Assembly: GCA_964464755.1 (NCBI GenBank)
Contig: CAYXGZ010000010.1
Location: 1 to 64,000 of the forward strand
Length of the DNA stretch: 64,000 nucleotides
Direction: 5' to 3'
From: CAYXGZ01 sp964464755
GTDB lineage: Bacteria; Planctomycetota; MHYJ01; JACPRB01
The notes beneath the pieces are model-generated. The model searched no databases and had not been told where the DNA came from. It saw only the letters and a program-made list of their open reading frames with translations. Position numbers and translations under genes: made by a program. Positions 53,592 through 61,577 of the stretch are shown here, piece after piece. The number at the start of each line of letters is the position of its first letter. Positions within the stretch are counted from its first letter, which is position 1.

Positions 53592-53597
53592 ACTATA
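53592..53597 (-). promoter_or_regulatory. -10 box of the kinase gene, leaderless type
   Basis: TATAGT on the minus strand ends 8 nt before the GTG at 53583; the intervening bases are nearly all pyrimidines. Confidence 0.55.
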
Positions 53598-53618
53598 GCA
53601 GATGGCCCGCGGGGAGGG

Positions 53619-54524
53619 TCAAACGGCCGTGCGCAATTCCGGGGCGGGGGCGGATTCCTCCGCGGCCCGCGCGGGGCGGGCGCAGCGGCGCAGGAGGTGC
53701 GCCCCGAGCCGGCCCAGCATCTTCGGTCCGAAGGCCCGCTTCCAGAGCCCCGGGAGTTCCTCGCGGCGGCCCACGGCCCGCATGCGCTCCGCGGCCAGGA
53801 ACTGGCCCGCGGCGAAGGTCCGGAGGTTCCGCAGCGTCCCCGCGAAGGCGGCGGCGTCCTGGATCGCGCCCAGCGCCTCCTGCAGGTCGCGGCAGCGCTC
53901 GACGAGCTCCGCGACCGGCCGGCCGTACGACGGGCGGAACGCCTCGAGCGCGTAGCGCAGGCGCTTCACGTCCTTGCGCAGCTCGTGGAGCGCCTCGTCG
54001 CCCGCCTTGGCCCAGTCGTCGGGCCGGCCCGCGAGGACCGCGCCCACGGCCTTGAGCAGGCGCTTCGGGCCGCTCGTCGAGACCGTCGAGCCGTCCCCCG
54101 GGGCCGCGGCGGCCGCCTCGAGATCGGCCAGCAGCTTCGCGTGGTCGGGGCCGTCGAGGTGCTCGGTCATCAGCCGCACCGGCCCGGCGAGCTCGGAGAG
54201 CGCGCCGGACTTCAGCGACTCCGAATCCGCGGGCGCCAGGACCTCGCTGGCGCCGACGGCGTGGACGAGCACGTCGAGGTCGCGCACCGGCGAGAGCACG
54301 GTCATCAGGTCCTTGAGGGCCCGGCCGAGGCGGCGGCGCTCGCCGCCGGGGAGGTGGCCGCCGAGGTGCTGCACGGCGGAGCGCAGGCGGCGCGCCGAGG
54401 TGCGCATCAGGTGCACGCCCTCGAGATCGCGGGCCTCGCGGACGCGGACCTCGCCCTCGCGGAGCTTCGCGAGCGACTCGCGCACGGCGGCGGAAAAGGC
54501 GGCGGACAGGTCGTCGGTGTTCAT
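53619..54524 (-). CDS. CHAD-domain protein
   Basis: A 301-residue helical protein of the CHAD family, which binds polyphosphate through conserved His/Arg/Lys. The two signature helices read EGVHLMRTSARRLRSAVQHL and ELRKDVKRLRYALEAFRPSY. It follows the Nudix gene after 2 bases, which suggests a link to nucleotide or polyphosphate turnover. No CYTH partner domain is fused. Confidence 0.9.
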   Translation of the reverse strand: MNTDDLSAAFSAAVRESLAKLREGEVRVREARDLEGVHLMRTSARRLRSAVQHLGGHLPGGERRRLGRALKDLMTVLSPVRDLDVLVHAVGASEVLAPADSESLKSGALSELAGPVRLMTEHLDGPDHAKLLADLEAAAAAPGDGSTVSTSGPKRLLKAVGAVLAGRPDDWAKAGDEALHELRKDVKRLRYALEAFRPSYGRPVAELVERCRDLQEALGAIQDAAAFAGTLRNLRTFAAGQFLAAERMRAVGRREELPGLWKRAFGPKMLGRLGAHLLRRCARPARAAEESAPAPELRTAV

Positions 54525-54526
54525 GG

Positions 54527-54955
54527 CTACCCCGCGATGACGTGGAAGGCGCCCCGCGCGATGCGGGCCCGGGACGCGGCGGCCGGACGGCGGATCGCGT
54601 CGAGCAGGCGCCGGCGCGGACCGCGGCCGAGGCGGCCGAGGGCCCGCGGCAGCGGGATCCATTTCTGCTTGGCGATCTCGTGGGTGGGCCCGACGGGCTC
54701 GGCGCCCGGGGCGACGCGCGCGAGGAAGACGAACGCGAGCGAGGCGTCGTTGCGGCGGTAGATGCCCGCGAGCCCGACGATCTCGGCGGCGAGCCCGGTC
54801 TCCTCGTCGACCTCTCGGAGCGCGGCCTCCCAGGGGGCCTCGCCGGCCTCGACGCCGCCGCCGGGAAGCTGCCACTTGGAACGGGCGCGGGACTTGACGA
54901 GCAGCACGGAACCGCGGCGCCGGATGACGGCGAACGCGGAATCTGGACGCGGCAT
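54527..54955 (-). CDS. Nudix hydrolase
   Basis: A 142-residue Nudix pyrophosphatase. The Nudix box GGGVEAGEAPWEAALREVDE continues ETGL and fits GX5EX7REUXEEXGU in full. The N-terminal SAFAVIRRRGSVLLVKSRAR and AFVFLARVAPG complete the fold. Substrates of such small MutT-like enzymes are oxidised nucleotides, dinucleoside polyphosphates or others. It is likely co-transcribed with the CHAD gene. Confidence 0.9.
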   Translation of the reverse strand: MPRPDSAFAVIRRRGSVLLVKSRARSKWQLPGGGVEAGEAPWEAALREVDEETGLAAEIVGLAGIYRRNDASLAFVFLARVAPGAEPVGPTHEIAKQKWIPLPRALGRLGRGPRRRLLDAIRRPAAASRARIARGAFHVIAG

Positions 54956-55060
54956 GGACCCCCCTCTCTCTCCCCTTCTATATCGGCGCGCGGGGATCGA
55001 ATCCTGCACCCCGCCGACTGGAACCGGGGGCCGTCCTGTGGTTTGATGAAGGGGCACCGA

Positions 55061-55795
55061 ATGCTACCCGGACCGGGCCCGTACATCCCGCTGGTCCTGG
55101 AGGGCAACGCCCTCCTGCGGCGTCTGCGTCCCCCTCGCGATCCCGCGCAGCACCCGGCGTTCCGCCCCTACTCGCGGGTCCGCTTCACGCACCCGGACGG
55201 CGAGGTCTCGCCCGGCCCCCTCGACTGGCTGCAGGACCTCGAGGAGTTCCGCGCGCGGCGCCTGTCGCTGGTGCTCTTCCGCGTCGTGGACCCGGAGCAG
55301 CCCGAGCACCTCGTCGTCGAGGAGGACCCGGGCGGCGTCTGGGGCCTGCAGGTCGAGTACCCGCGGCGCACGCTGATGTGGCTGGCGGGCGCGGACGGCG
55401 GGACGCTGGACTTCCACGGCCAGCCGACCTCGGGCGCGCTCTCGAAGGGGCCGCCGGTCGAGGAGGCCGCGGCGGAGCTCGACCGCGCGTGCCGCTTCGC
55501 GACGACGCTCGCCCGGGAGCGGGCGCCGGACCTGACGCGGACGTTCGGGCGCATGCTCGACCTGCTGCACGGGCCGCTGCCGGAGGCGGCCACCTTCGGC
55601 GAGGAGCTGCCGGAGTCCGCGAGGCGGCTCGGCGAGGCCGGGCTGCTCGGCGGCTTCCTCTGCCAGCGGGCGACGCGCGAGGAGGCCGTGAAGCGCCTGG
55701 CGCCGGACCCGGACCGCTCGGGGCCCGTGGCCTCCGCGCTGCTCTCCGCGGTCGCGGGCGCGCTGGCCGCCGCGACGAACGCCTCGGGCGAGTGA
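55061..55795 (+). CDS. Unknown cytoplasmic protein
   Basis: A 244-residue protein with no recognisable motif. It is mainly alpha-helical at the C-terminus (EEAAAELDRACRFATTLARE; ASALLSAVAGALAAATNASG) and rich in Pro/Arg at the N-terminus (YIPLVLEGNALLRRLRPPRD). A ribosome site GAAGGGG precedes ATG 55061; an in-frame ATG at 55046 is a weaker alternative. Its stop overlaps the next ATG by 1 bp (TGATG), so it is coupled to the C39-like lipoprotein. Confidence 0.7.
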   Translation: MLPGPGPYIPLVLEGNALLRRLRPPRDPAQHPAFRPYSRVRFTHPDGEVSPGPLDWLQDLEEFRARRLSLVLFRVVDPEQPEHLVVEEDPGGVWGLQVEYPRRTLMWLAGADGGTLDFHGQPTSGALSKGPPVEEAAAELDRACRFATTLARERAPDLTRTFGRMLDLLHGPLPEAATFGEELPESARRLGEAGLLGGFLCQRATREEAVKRLAPDPDRSGPVASALLSAVAGALAAATNASGE

Positions 55796-56346
55796 TGCGT
55801 CGCGCCGTCCCCCTCCTCCTCCTGCTCGCCGCGTGCCGGCTCGATTACGGATCCTCGCGGGACGCGGAGCCCGGCGTGCTCGACGGCCCGGGGATCGTGT
55901 CGGTCAAGGGCTGCCCGCTGCTGCGGCAGCTCGGGCCGATGGACTGCGGCGCCGCGGCGCTGGCGATGGTGCTGCGGCACCACGGGCGCGGGGCGGACCT
56001 GGAGGAGATCGCGCGGGCCTGCGACCTCTCGCCGGAGACCGGGATCCGGGCGGGGGCGCTGCGGGACCACGCGAAGTCGCTCGGCTTCCGCTCCTACGCG
56101 TTCCCCGGGCGCTACGCCGACCTGCGCAACGAGCTGGCGGAGGGCCGGCCCGTGATCGTCGGGCTCGTGAAGCGCACGACGGCGGGGCCGTACGTCCACT
56201 TCGAGGTGGTCGTCGGCTACGACCCCGCGACCGGGCTGGTCGTGACCCACGACCCGGCGCGCGGGCTGCGCCGCAACGACGTCCACGGCTTCTTCACGGA
56301 GTGGGCCGCCACCGACTGCAGCACCCTCGTCGTGATCCCGCCCTAG
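55795..56346 (+). CDS. C39-like papain-fold lipoprotein
   Basis: A 183-residue protein with lipobox LLLAAC. The C39-like domain has the catalytic Cys in QLGPMDCGAAALAMVLRHHG, the His in GPYVHFEVVVGYD and the Asp in THDPARG. C39 domains normally cleave leader peptides of bacteriocins inside ABC exporters; this copy is free-standing and outside the cytoplasm, so it may act on envelope peptides or be a non-peptidase relative. It converges on the barrel gene with a 4-bp overlap. Confidence 0.82.
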   Translation: MRRAVPLLLLLAACRLDYGSSRDAEPGVLDGPGIVSVKGCPLLRQLGPMDCGAAALAMVLRHHGRGADLEEIARACDLSPETGIRAGALRDHAKSLGFRSYAFPGRYADLRNELAEGRPVIVGLVKRTTAGPYVHFEVVVGYDPATGLVVTHDPARGLRRNDVHGFFTEWAATDCSTLVVIPP

Positions 56347-57623
56347 AAGTCGACGACCGTCTGCAGGAAGAACCAGAGCATGTCGGGGCTGCTGCCGGTG
56401 TCCTCGACGAACTCGCCCGCCTGGAAGAGCGCGAAGCCGAACCAGAACTTCACGGCCTTGGTGGCGGACCAGCGCGCGTGCAGGTCGATCTCCCGGCCGA
56501 TCTCGGCGTCGGAGTTGCCGGTCGCGTCGCGGCGGATCTGCGCGCCCGAGGCGTTGAACCAGGAGTCCCGCTCCTCGTCCAGCGTGAACGTGTGGAGGTC
56601 GAGGTGCACGGTCACGCCCTCGCAGGGCGCGATCTTCACGTAGAGCGCCACGTCGCGGCCGTTGCGGAAGGCGAACTGGTCGGCGAAGCCCTGGTAGAAG
56701 TGGCCGAAGGCGAAGAGCGGGTCGTAGGACTCGTGGTCCCCGTCGGCCGGGTCCGCGTCGCCGCTGGCCTGGGTGAGCTCGAGGCCGACGCGCGGCTTCC
56801 AGGCCATGTCGAAGGTGTAGCCGAAGGTCGCGGCGTAGGCGTTCGCCTTGATGGAGTCCTCGACGTAGTCGCCGGACTGCAGCATGAACTCGAGGCTGTA
56901 GTCGAACGCGGACTGCTTGCCCTTGAGGCGGGCGCCGATCGTCTGGTCGCGGACGTCGCCGACGACTCCGTTCTCGCCGGTGAAGGCGTTGTTGTTCAGC
57001 TCGCGGACCAGGAAGTAGAGGTCGACCTCGTGGTCCTTCCAGCCGGTGTACGACGCGTAGAGGCCGGTGAAGTCCTGGTCGTCCTCGGCGCCGGTGCCCT
57101 CCTTGACGATCATGTAGAAGAAGTCCACCCACCAGTCGTCGCCGGCCCAGCGGAGCTTCGCGCCGTCGAAGGAGCGCGTGATGTTGTTCCAGTCGAGGGG
57201 GCTGAGGACCCGGCCGTCGCCGTAGGCGAGCTCCTGGCGGCCGAGCTTGAGCGTGAGCGGCTGGCCGAGGAGCTTGCGGACCTCGATCCAGCCCTGCTTG
57301 AGGTCGACGTTCTTCTCGTTGCTGGCGACGCTGGCCTCCTCGCCGAAGGTTCGCGCGTCCTGGAGCTGGACGAAGACGTCGAGGTCGTCCTGCACCGCGT
57401 ACTTGAAGTTGAGGCGGATGCGGGTCATGAAGAGGTCGTCGTCCTCGTGGACGTTGGCGACGGTGTCGTAGCCCGCGGGGTCGCGGTACTCGAAGCGGAA
57501 GCGGAACTGCCCGTCGACCGCGAGCTGCTTCGCGTCGGTCTTGACGATCGTCGGGGCCGGGGCGGGCGGATCCTGGGGGGCGGGAGCCTGGAGCAGGAGC
57601 GCGAACAGGAGCAGGTTCGTCAT
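56343..57623 (-). CDS. Outer-membrane beta-barrel, alginate-export (AlgE) type
   Basis: A 426-residue protein with signal peptide (LLLFALLLQAP) and repeated amphipathic beta strands, ending in ...WFFLQTVVDF with the C-terminal Phe expected of outer-membrane barrels. LKLGRQELAYGDGRVLSPLD and WNNITRSFDGAKLRW match the alginate_exp family. It probably forms a channel for polysaccharide or another anion. The family and terminal Phe argue for an outer membrane. Confidence 0.88.
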   Translation of the reverse strand: MTNLLLFALLLQAPAPQDPPAPAPTIVKTDAKQLAVDGQFRFRFEYRDPAGYDTVANVHEDDDLFMTRIRLNFKYAVQDDLDVFVQLQDARTFGEEASVASNEKNVDLKQGWIEVRKLLGQPLTLKLGRQELAYGDGRVLSPLDWNNITRSFDGAKLRWAGDDWWVDFFYMIVKEGTGAEDDQDFTGLYASYTGWKDHEVDLYFLVRELNNNAFTGENGVVGDVRDQTIGARLKGKQSAFDYSLEFMLQSGDYVEDSIKANAYAATFGYTFDMAWKPRVGLELTQASGDADPADGDHESYDPLFAFGHFYQGFADQFAFRNGRDVALYVKIAPCEGVTVHLDLHTFTLDEERDSWFNASGAQIRRDATGNSDAEIGREIDLHARWSATKAVKFWFGFALFQAGEFVEDTGSSPDMLWFFLQTVVDF

Positions 57624-57677
57624 GTGGGGGTCCTCTCGATGGCCCCCGATGAAGCAAAGCGCGTGCCGGACCGTCTA

Positions 57678-57690
57678 TTAACCCTGTTAA
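57678..57690. promoter_or_regulatory. Inverted repeat in the barrel/Rieske intergenic region
   Basis: TTAAC-CCT-GTTAA, 5-bp arms with a 3-bp spacer, in an AT-rich stretch between divergent genes. It also overlaps the likely -10 region of the barrel gene (minus strand) and could be an operator. Confidence 0.45.
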
Positions 57691-57700
57691 GCATATGGGA

Positions 57701-57714
57701 GGGGAAAATTCCCC
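57701..57714. repeat. Hairpin/palindrome GGGGAAAATTCCCC upstream of the Rieske gene
   Basis: A perfect 6-bp stem with a two-base loop, centred 39 bases before the GTG. It could be a second operator or a hairpin in the DNA. Confidence 0.4.
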
Positions 57715-57734
57715 GCCCCGCGGGGGGATTTCCG

Positions 57735-57740
57735 TACACT
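57735..57740 (+). promoter_or_regulatory. -10 box of the Rieske gene, leaderless type
   Basis: TACACT ends 6 nt before the GTG at 57747. Confidence 0.5.
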
Positions 57741-57746
57741 GGGCGC

Positions 57747-58109
57747 GTGGACTGGATCCGCGTGGGGGCCGAGGCCGACTTCCCCGAGGGGCGCGTCAAG
57801 CCGGTGCGGGTGGACCGCGACGACCTGGCCGTGTGCCGGGTCGGCGGCGCGCTGCACGTGCTGCTCGACCTCTGTCCGCACCAGAACTACCCGCTCTCGA
57901 AGGGCGAGCTGCGCGGCGCGGCGTTGAAGTGCGACCTGCACCAGTGGCAGTTCGACGTGACGACGGGGCTGAACCTCGCGAACCCCTGCAACTTCGTGCG
58001 GCGCTATCCCGTGAAGGTCGAGGGCGGAGAGGTCTACGTGAAGCTGGAGCCCCTGCCCCCGCCCGCGGCGGCCGCTCCGCCGGGGTTCGTGTCGCGAGAT
58101 GACGCCTAG
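57747..58109 (+). CDS. Rieske [2Fe-2S] ferredoxin-like protein
   Basis: A 120-residue soluble protein with the Rieske motifs CPH (LDLCPHQNYPLSKGEL) and CDLH (LKCDLHQWQFDVTTG), two Cys and two His binding the [2Fe-2S] centre. Strands before and after match small dioxygenase-type ferredoxins (such as BphA3/NirD-like). No oxygenase or reductase gene is close, so its electron partner is unknown. The stop overlaps the next gene by 4 bp, convergently. Confidence 0.92.
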   Translation: MDWIRVGAEADFPEGRVKPVRVDRDDLAVCRVGGALHVLLDLCPHQNYPLSKGELRGAALKCDLHQWQFDVTTGLNLANPCNFVRRYPVKVEGGEVYVKLEPLPPPAAAAPPGFVSRDDA

Positions 58110-59284
58110 CGGACGATGAGGTCCAGCTCCGGGTTCCCGCCGTTGTCCACGCCGTCCTTCCCCACGCTGTAGAGCACGTCGCCGCGCCGCAGGAAGGCCT
58201 TGCCGCTGAACGGATCGAGCTCCGGCTTCAGCGCCGCCTCGGCCGCGGCGAAGGCCGCCGCGAGGTTGACGACCCCGGGCATCATCATGCGCGAGCCCTC
58301 GCCCTCGGGGCCGCTGTGCTGGATGCGGTCCTGCAGGGCCAGGAGGCCGTCGCGCGCCTCGTAGTACGGTTTCGCGAGCAGGGCCTCGAGCTGCGCCATG
58401 CAGTCGAAGTAGTGGGTCGCCATGGCGCGGAGCTCGCTCGTGCCGAGCGTCCCCTCGGGGAGTTCCCTGAGCCCGTACTGCACCGCGGCGGCGAGGTCGA
58501 GCATCAGCATGGGCCGGACCTGGGAGCGGACGGACTCGGCGGAGCAGCCGGCCTCGCGGACCTGGAGGCAGCGGACGAGCTGGGAGATGAGGATGGGCTC
58601 GTCGGCGAGCGAGTCGGCGAGGCGCCCGTGGACGCGCCGGATCCCGGCGGAGTCCTTTCCTTCGGCCTCGAGGAGCCGGGCCTTCGCGTCGAGGAAGCGG
58701 CCCGCCTTCATGAGCTTGGCGATGTGACCCAGCTCCATGTCCATGCCCTTGTCGAAGTCGAGCGGGTAGCGGGCCTCGTCGAAGGCCGAGGCCTCGAGGA
58801 GGGCGGTCCAGGCGCCGGAATTGGCGTCGACCCAGGCCTGGAGGGCGCGGAGCTGCTCCGGGGTGGCGCGGCCGTCCTGGAGCGCGGCGTAGGCGTCGTC
58901 GAGTTCCTCGGGACGCTCGGCGAGCAGGTCGAAGGCGGCGAGCCAGGCGGGGGCGCCGTTCCTCTCGTCGGGGATCGAGGTGGGCCGGGCGGCGTCGAGG
59001 AGTTCCTTGGCGGCCAGCGCCATCGCGGCGCGGTCCCCCGCAAGCGCGGCGGCGCGGAGGCGCTCGAGGGCGGTCTCGAGGCGGTCGGGGGTCGCGGGGG
59101 CCGGGGCGGGGACCTTGGGGGCCGGCTGGCCCACGGCGGGCGCGGCGCTCGAGGTCTCCGGAGCGGCGGCGGTCGCGGTCGCCATCGGGGCCGCGATGAG
59201 GGTCGGCCCGGGCAGCGGGCGGGGCCGGAACGCCACGGCGAGGGCGACGGCGAGGACGGCGGCGGCGAGCAGCGCGGCTTTCAT
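58106..59284 (-). CDS. Membrane-anchored helical protein, unknown function
   Basis: A 392-residue protein with an N-terminal hydrophobic segment (AALLAAAVLAVALAVAF), a Pro/Ala-rich linker and about 280 residues of alpha-helix. The end (GKAFLRRGDVLYSVGKDGVD, then NGGNPELDLIVR) resembles the closing motif of type II secretion pseudopilin-like proteins, but no N-methylation start is seen. The role is open. It lies 31 bp downstream of msrA on the same strand. Confidence 0.72.
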   Translation of the reverse strand: MKAALLAAAVLAVALAVAFRPRPLPGPTLIAAPMATATAAAPETSSAAPAVGQPAPKVPAPAPATPDRLETALERLRAAALAGDRAAMALAAKELLDAARPTSIPDERNGAPAWLAAFDLLAERPEELDDAYAALQDGRATPEQLRALQAWVDANSGAWTALLEASAFDEARYPLDFDKGMDMELGHIAKLMKAGRFLDAKARLLEAEGKDSAGIRRVHGRLADSLADEPILISQLVRCLQVREAGCSAESVRSQVRPMLMLDLAAAVQYGLRELPEGTLGTSELRAMATHYFDCMAQLEALLAKPYYEARDGLLALQDRIQHSGPEGEGSRMMMPGVVNLAAAFAAAEAALKPELDPFSGKAFLRRGDVLYSVGKDGVDNGGNPELDLIVR

Positions 59285-59315
59285 GACCTCGAGACCCCTC
59301 GCCGCGCGGAATTGT

Positions 59316-60059
59316 CTACTTCACGACGTACTTGCGGAGGGTCTCCTGGCCGCGGGGGCTGAGGCCGAAGCGGGCGATCTCCTTCTCGAGCTGGGCCTTG
59401 GTGCCCTGGCCGGCGATGTAGCCGTTGAGGCGGGCGGCGGCGGGCGAGTTCATGAAGTCGGCGCCCCTGGGGTAGCGCGCGGAGAGCTCGGCCTCGAGCT
59501 CGTCGACCCCGCGGAGCTCGTACTTCTGGTGGTAGTCCTCGGCGGGCCAGAACTTCACGTACGGGAGGACCTCGGTCTTCACGGCGGCGCCGCGCTCCTT
59601 CTCCACGCGCGCGCGGGAGGCCTCGACGGCCTTCTTCTGCTCCTCGTCGTGGACGAAGACGAGGGAGGCGTACTGGCGGGACCAGGACTGGGCGCAGGGG
59701 TTGTGGCGGGCCCAGAAGAGGTCGAGGAGCTTCTCGTAGCTGATCTTGGCGGGGTCGTAGTCGAGCTGGATGGACTCGGTGTGGTCGCCGAGGTTGTGGT
59801 AGGTCGGCCGGTCGAGCTTGCCGCCGCAGTAGCCGACGCGGGTGCGGACGACGCCCTCGAGCACGCCGAACTCGGCGTCGGGGCCCCAGAATCAGCCGAG
59901 GGCGAAGGTGGCGGTCTTGAGCTTGTCGGCGGCGGGCGCCTCGAGGTCGAAGGCGGGCGGGTCGGCGGGCTTGGCGTCCTGGGCGAGGGCGGGCATGCGG
60001 ACCTCCAGCGCGGCGACGAGGCCGGCCGCGACGGCGACGAGGGCGAGGAAGGTTCTCAT
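59316..60059 (-). CDS. msrA: Peptide-methionine (S)-S-oxide reductase MsrA, predicted selenocysteine at the catalytic site
   Basis: MsrA reduces methionine-S-sulfoxide. From ATG 60059 the frame has a signal peptide (LALVAVAAGLVAAL), then TATFALG, a TGA at 59894-59892 (codon 56), FWGPDAEFGVLEGVVRTRVG and the rest of MsrA (NLGDHTESIQLDYDPAKISY, QYASLVFVHDEEQKKAVE). In ordinary MsrA this spot reads GCFWG, so TGA replaces the catalytic Cys. The full chain is 247 residues. Cys in VGYCGG and HNPCAQ are candidate resolving thiols. A 7-bp hairpin with loop GU follows the TGA. Starting after the stop would yield an enzyme without catalytic residue. Confidence 0.92.
59863..59878 (-). promoter_or_regulatory. 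SECIS-like hairpin downstream of the msrA TGA
   Basis: On the minus strand ACGCCGA pairs with TCGGCGT around GT. With U of UGA as +1 the stem covers +17 to +32 and G24-U25 is the loop tip, the same position as in msrB. Confidence 0.7.
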
Positions 60060-60210
60060 GGGGCGGGCTCCGGGTTCCGCGGGGCTAACTCGCCGTGCGC
60101 CCGCGATATTCCCGACTCATGATGGCGGAGCGGGGCGAGGGAGTCCAGAGAGGGCAATTTGGCAGTCCACGGCGCACGCGGTTGCTGCCGATGAAATCCG
60201 TGGAGGGGGC

Positions 60211-60798
60211 ATGGTCAGGTCACGGCTGGTCCTGGGTCTCGCGATGTCCCTCCTTGTGGTCCCCGGTTGTCGATCCACGTCGGCCGCCGGCTCCGATGCC
60301 GAAATCCAAGGCGAGTTCCACGTCGAAGGCCGACCGATTCCGGCGTTGGCGATCCTGATGCTGGCGTCCGATGTCGTGGATCCGTTGCCCGCAGTCGTGG
60401 CCGTGTCGATCGACGCGATCACGCTCGGCAACCTGGGCCGCACCGGCGAGGAGTACTCGAGAGAAGACGGAGTCGCCGGACTTCGTCATCCGGAGTTGTT
60501 GGGAAACGGGTTCTTCGAGTATCGGCGGCTGGGTATGAGTTCGACCGGGGTTCACGTGCTCGAGGTCTTCGCGTGCACGGGAGGCAGCGGCGTGTTCAAG
60601 AGCCTCCTGTTCGTCCGATTGGAGCGCGATCGCCTGCGCGACGAGCACGCCCCGAAGGTCCGGACGATCCTGAGGTCGATGGGGTCGGTGACGCTGGGGG
60701 ACCGGGACGATGGCGAGATCAAGATGGTCGGAGACCAAGTGATCTTGGGGCGCTCCCGGTACCGGCCCCTCGACGTGGTCCTCTCGGCCGATCGCTAG
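60211..60798 (+). CDS. Lipoprotein, unknown function
   Basis: A 195-residue lipoprotein (signal LVLGLAMSLLVVPGC) with an excellent ribosome site TGGAGGGGG before ATG 60211. The body is alpha/beta (FHVEGRPIPALAILMLASDV, GVHVLEVFACTGGSGVFKSL). No family is recognised. Base use is visibly less G+C-rich than in the genes before 60 kb. It converges on the next lipoprotein gene with 4-bp overlap. Confidence 0.72.
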   Translation: MVRSRLVLGLAMSLLVVPGCRSTSAAGSDAEIQGEFHVEGRPIPALAILMLASDVVDPLPAVVAVSIDAITLGNLGRTGEEYSREDGVAGLRHPELLGNGFFEYRRLGMSSTGVHVLEVFACTGGSGVFKSLLFVRLERDRLRDEHAPKVRTILRSMGSVTLGDRDDGEIKMVGDQVILGRSRYRPLDVVLSADR

Positions 60799-61577
60799 TC
60801 CCCGGAACGGCCGGCCGGCCCGTCGGCGACCTCGACTGAGTACCTGAGCACCACGTGCCGGGCGGACTCCTCGTCGAAGCTCGTGAGGACGAGCGCGCTT
60901 CCGTCCACGGAGTCGTCGAACCCGACCACGATCGAGGACACGAGACGGGCGCTATCGACTTCGTAAACGCAGCGGCCCGTGGCCAGGTCCAACGCCCTGA
61001 TGGTTCGATAGTCACAGCTGCCCGACGGGTAAAGGAGTAGGTGGGTCCGGCTGGGCGTCAGAGCCCATCCGGTCCGGACACCGCCGGACAACTCTTCGCC
61101 ATTCGAATCGTAGATCGCGTAATCGCTGCATCCGGATCCCGCGCCCCACTGGTGGAGCAGCGTGTCGTACGCGGTCCACTCCAGGGAGCCGCCGTAGCCG
61201 GGGGCGAAGCGCTGGACCAGGCGCAGGGAGGGAAGTTCGTAAAGGGCCAGCTGGAGGCAGTGCCGGGTTGGTTTGTGCCACACCGCGAGGCGAGCGCCCG
61301 ATGGAGCGACAGCCGCAAACTCGATCTCGTTCGGATCAGTGAAGCGCGTCGCGTTCCTCCAGGTCCCGGCGACCAGGACCTCGACGTCCTCGATCCACCT
61401 CTTGGTCCTCGTGCGGCGGAGAGGGGCTTGGGCACCCGTCGTCGGTCGGATGGCCTGTAGGACGATCGTCCGCTCCAGCGTGGGCGGGAGCTGTGGCGTC
61501 GCCGGTGATTGATGCGGTGGCCCGCAGGAGGCCGAGACCAGCACCAGGAACGCCAGGGTCATGCGCAACTTGATCAC
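60795..61577 (-). CDS. WD/propeller-like lipoprotein, unknown function
   Basis: A 260-residue lipoprotein with leader LAFLVLVSASCG, from GTG 61577 (or ATG 61562). The mature part has propeller-like repeats (APSGARLAVWHKPTRHC, LALYELPSLRLVQRFAPGYG, TPSRTHLLLYPSGSCDYRTI, RALDLATGRCVYEVDSARL). Function unknown. It abuts the stop of the next gene upstream, so the two are cotranscribed. Confidence 0.72.
   Translation of the reverse strand: MIKLRMTLAFLVLVSASCGPPHQSPATPQLPPTLERTIVLQAIRPTTGAQAPLRRTRTKRWIEDVEVLVAGTWRNATRFTDPNEIEFAAVAPSGARLAVWHKPTRHCLQLALYELPSLRLVQRFAPGYGGSLEWTAYDTLLHQWGAGSGCSDYAIYDSNGEELSGGVRTGWALTPSRTHLLLYPSGSCDYRTIRALDLATGRCVYEVDSARLVSSIVVGFDDSVDGSALVLTSFDEESARHVVLRYSVEVADGPAGRSGD

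Noticed and set aside
55046..55048. ATG 55046 as the start of the unknown gene at 55061
   Set aside because: The site GAAGGGG sits between the two ATGs and is correctly spaced only for the second.
34225..59894. Reassignment of TGA to Trp or Gly (alternative code) to explain the split genes
   Set aside because: TGA ends many intact genes here, including queC, thpR and the FGE kinase, often overlapping the next start codon. Only redox-active Cys sites, plus the NRDE case, carry an internal TGA.
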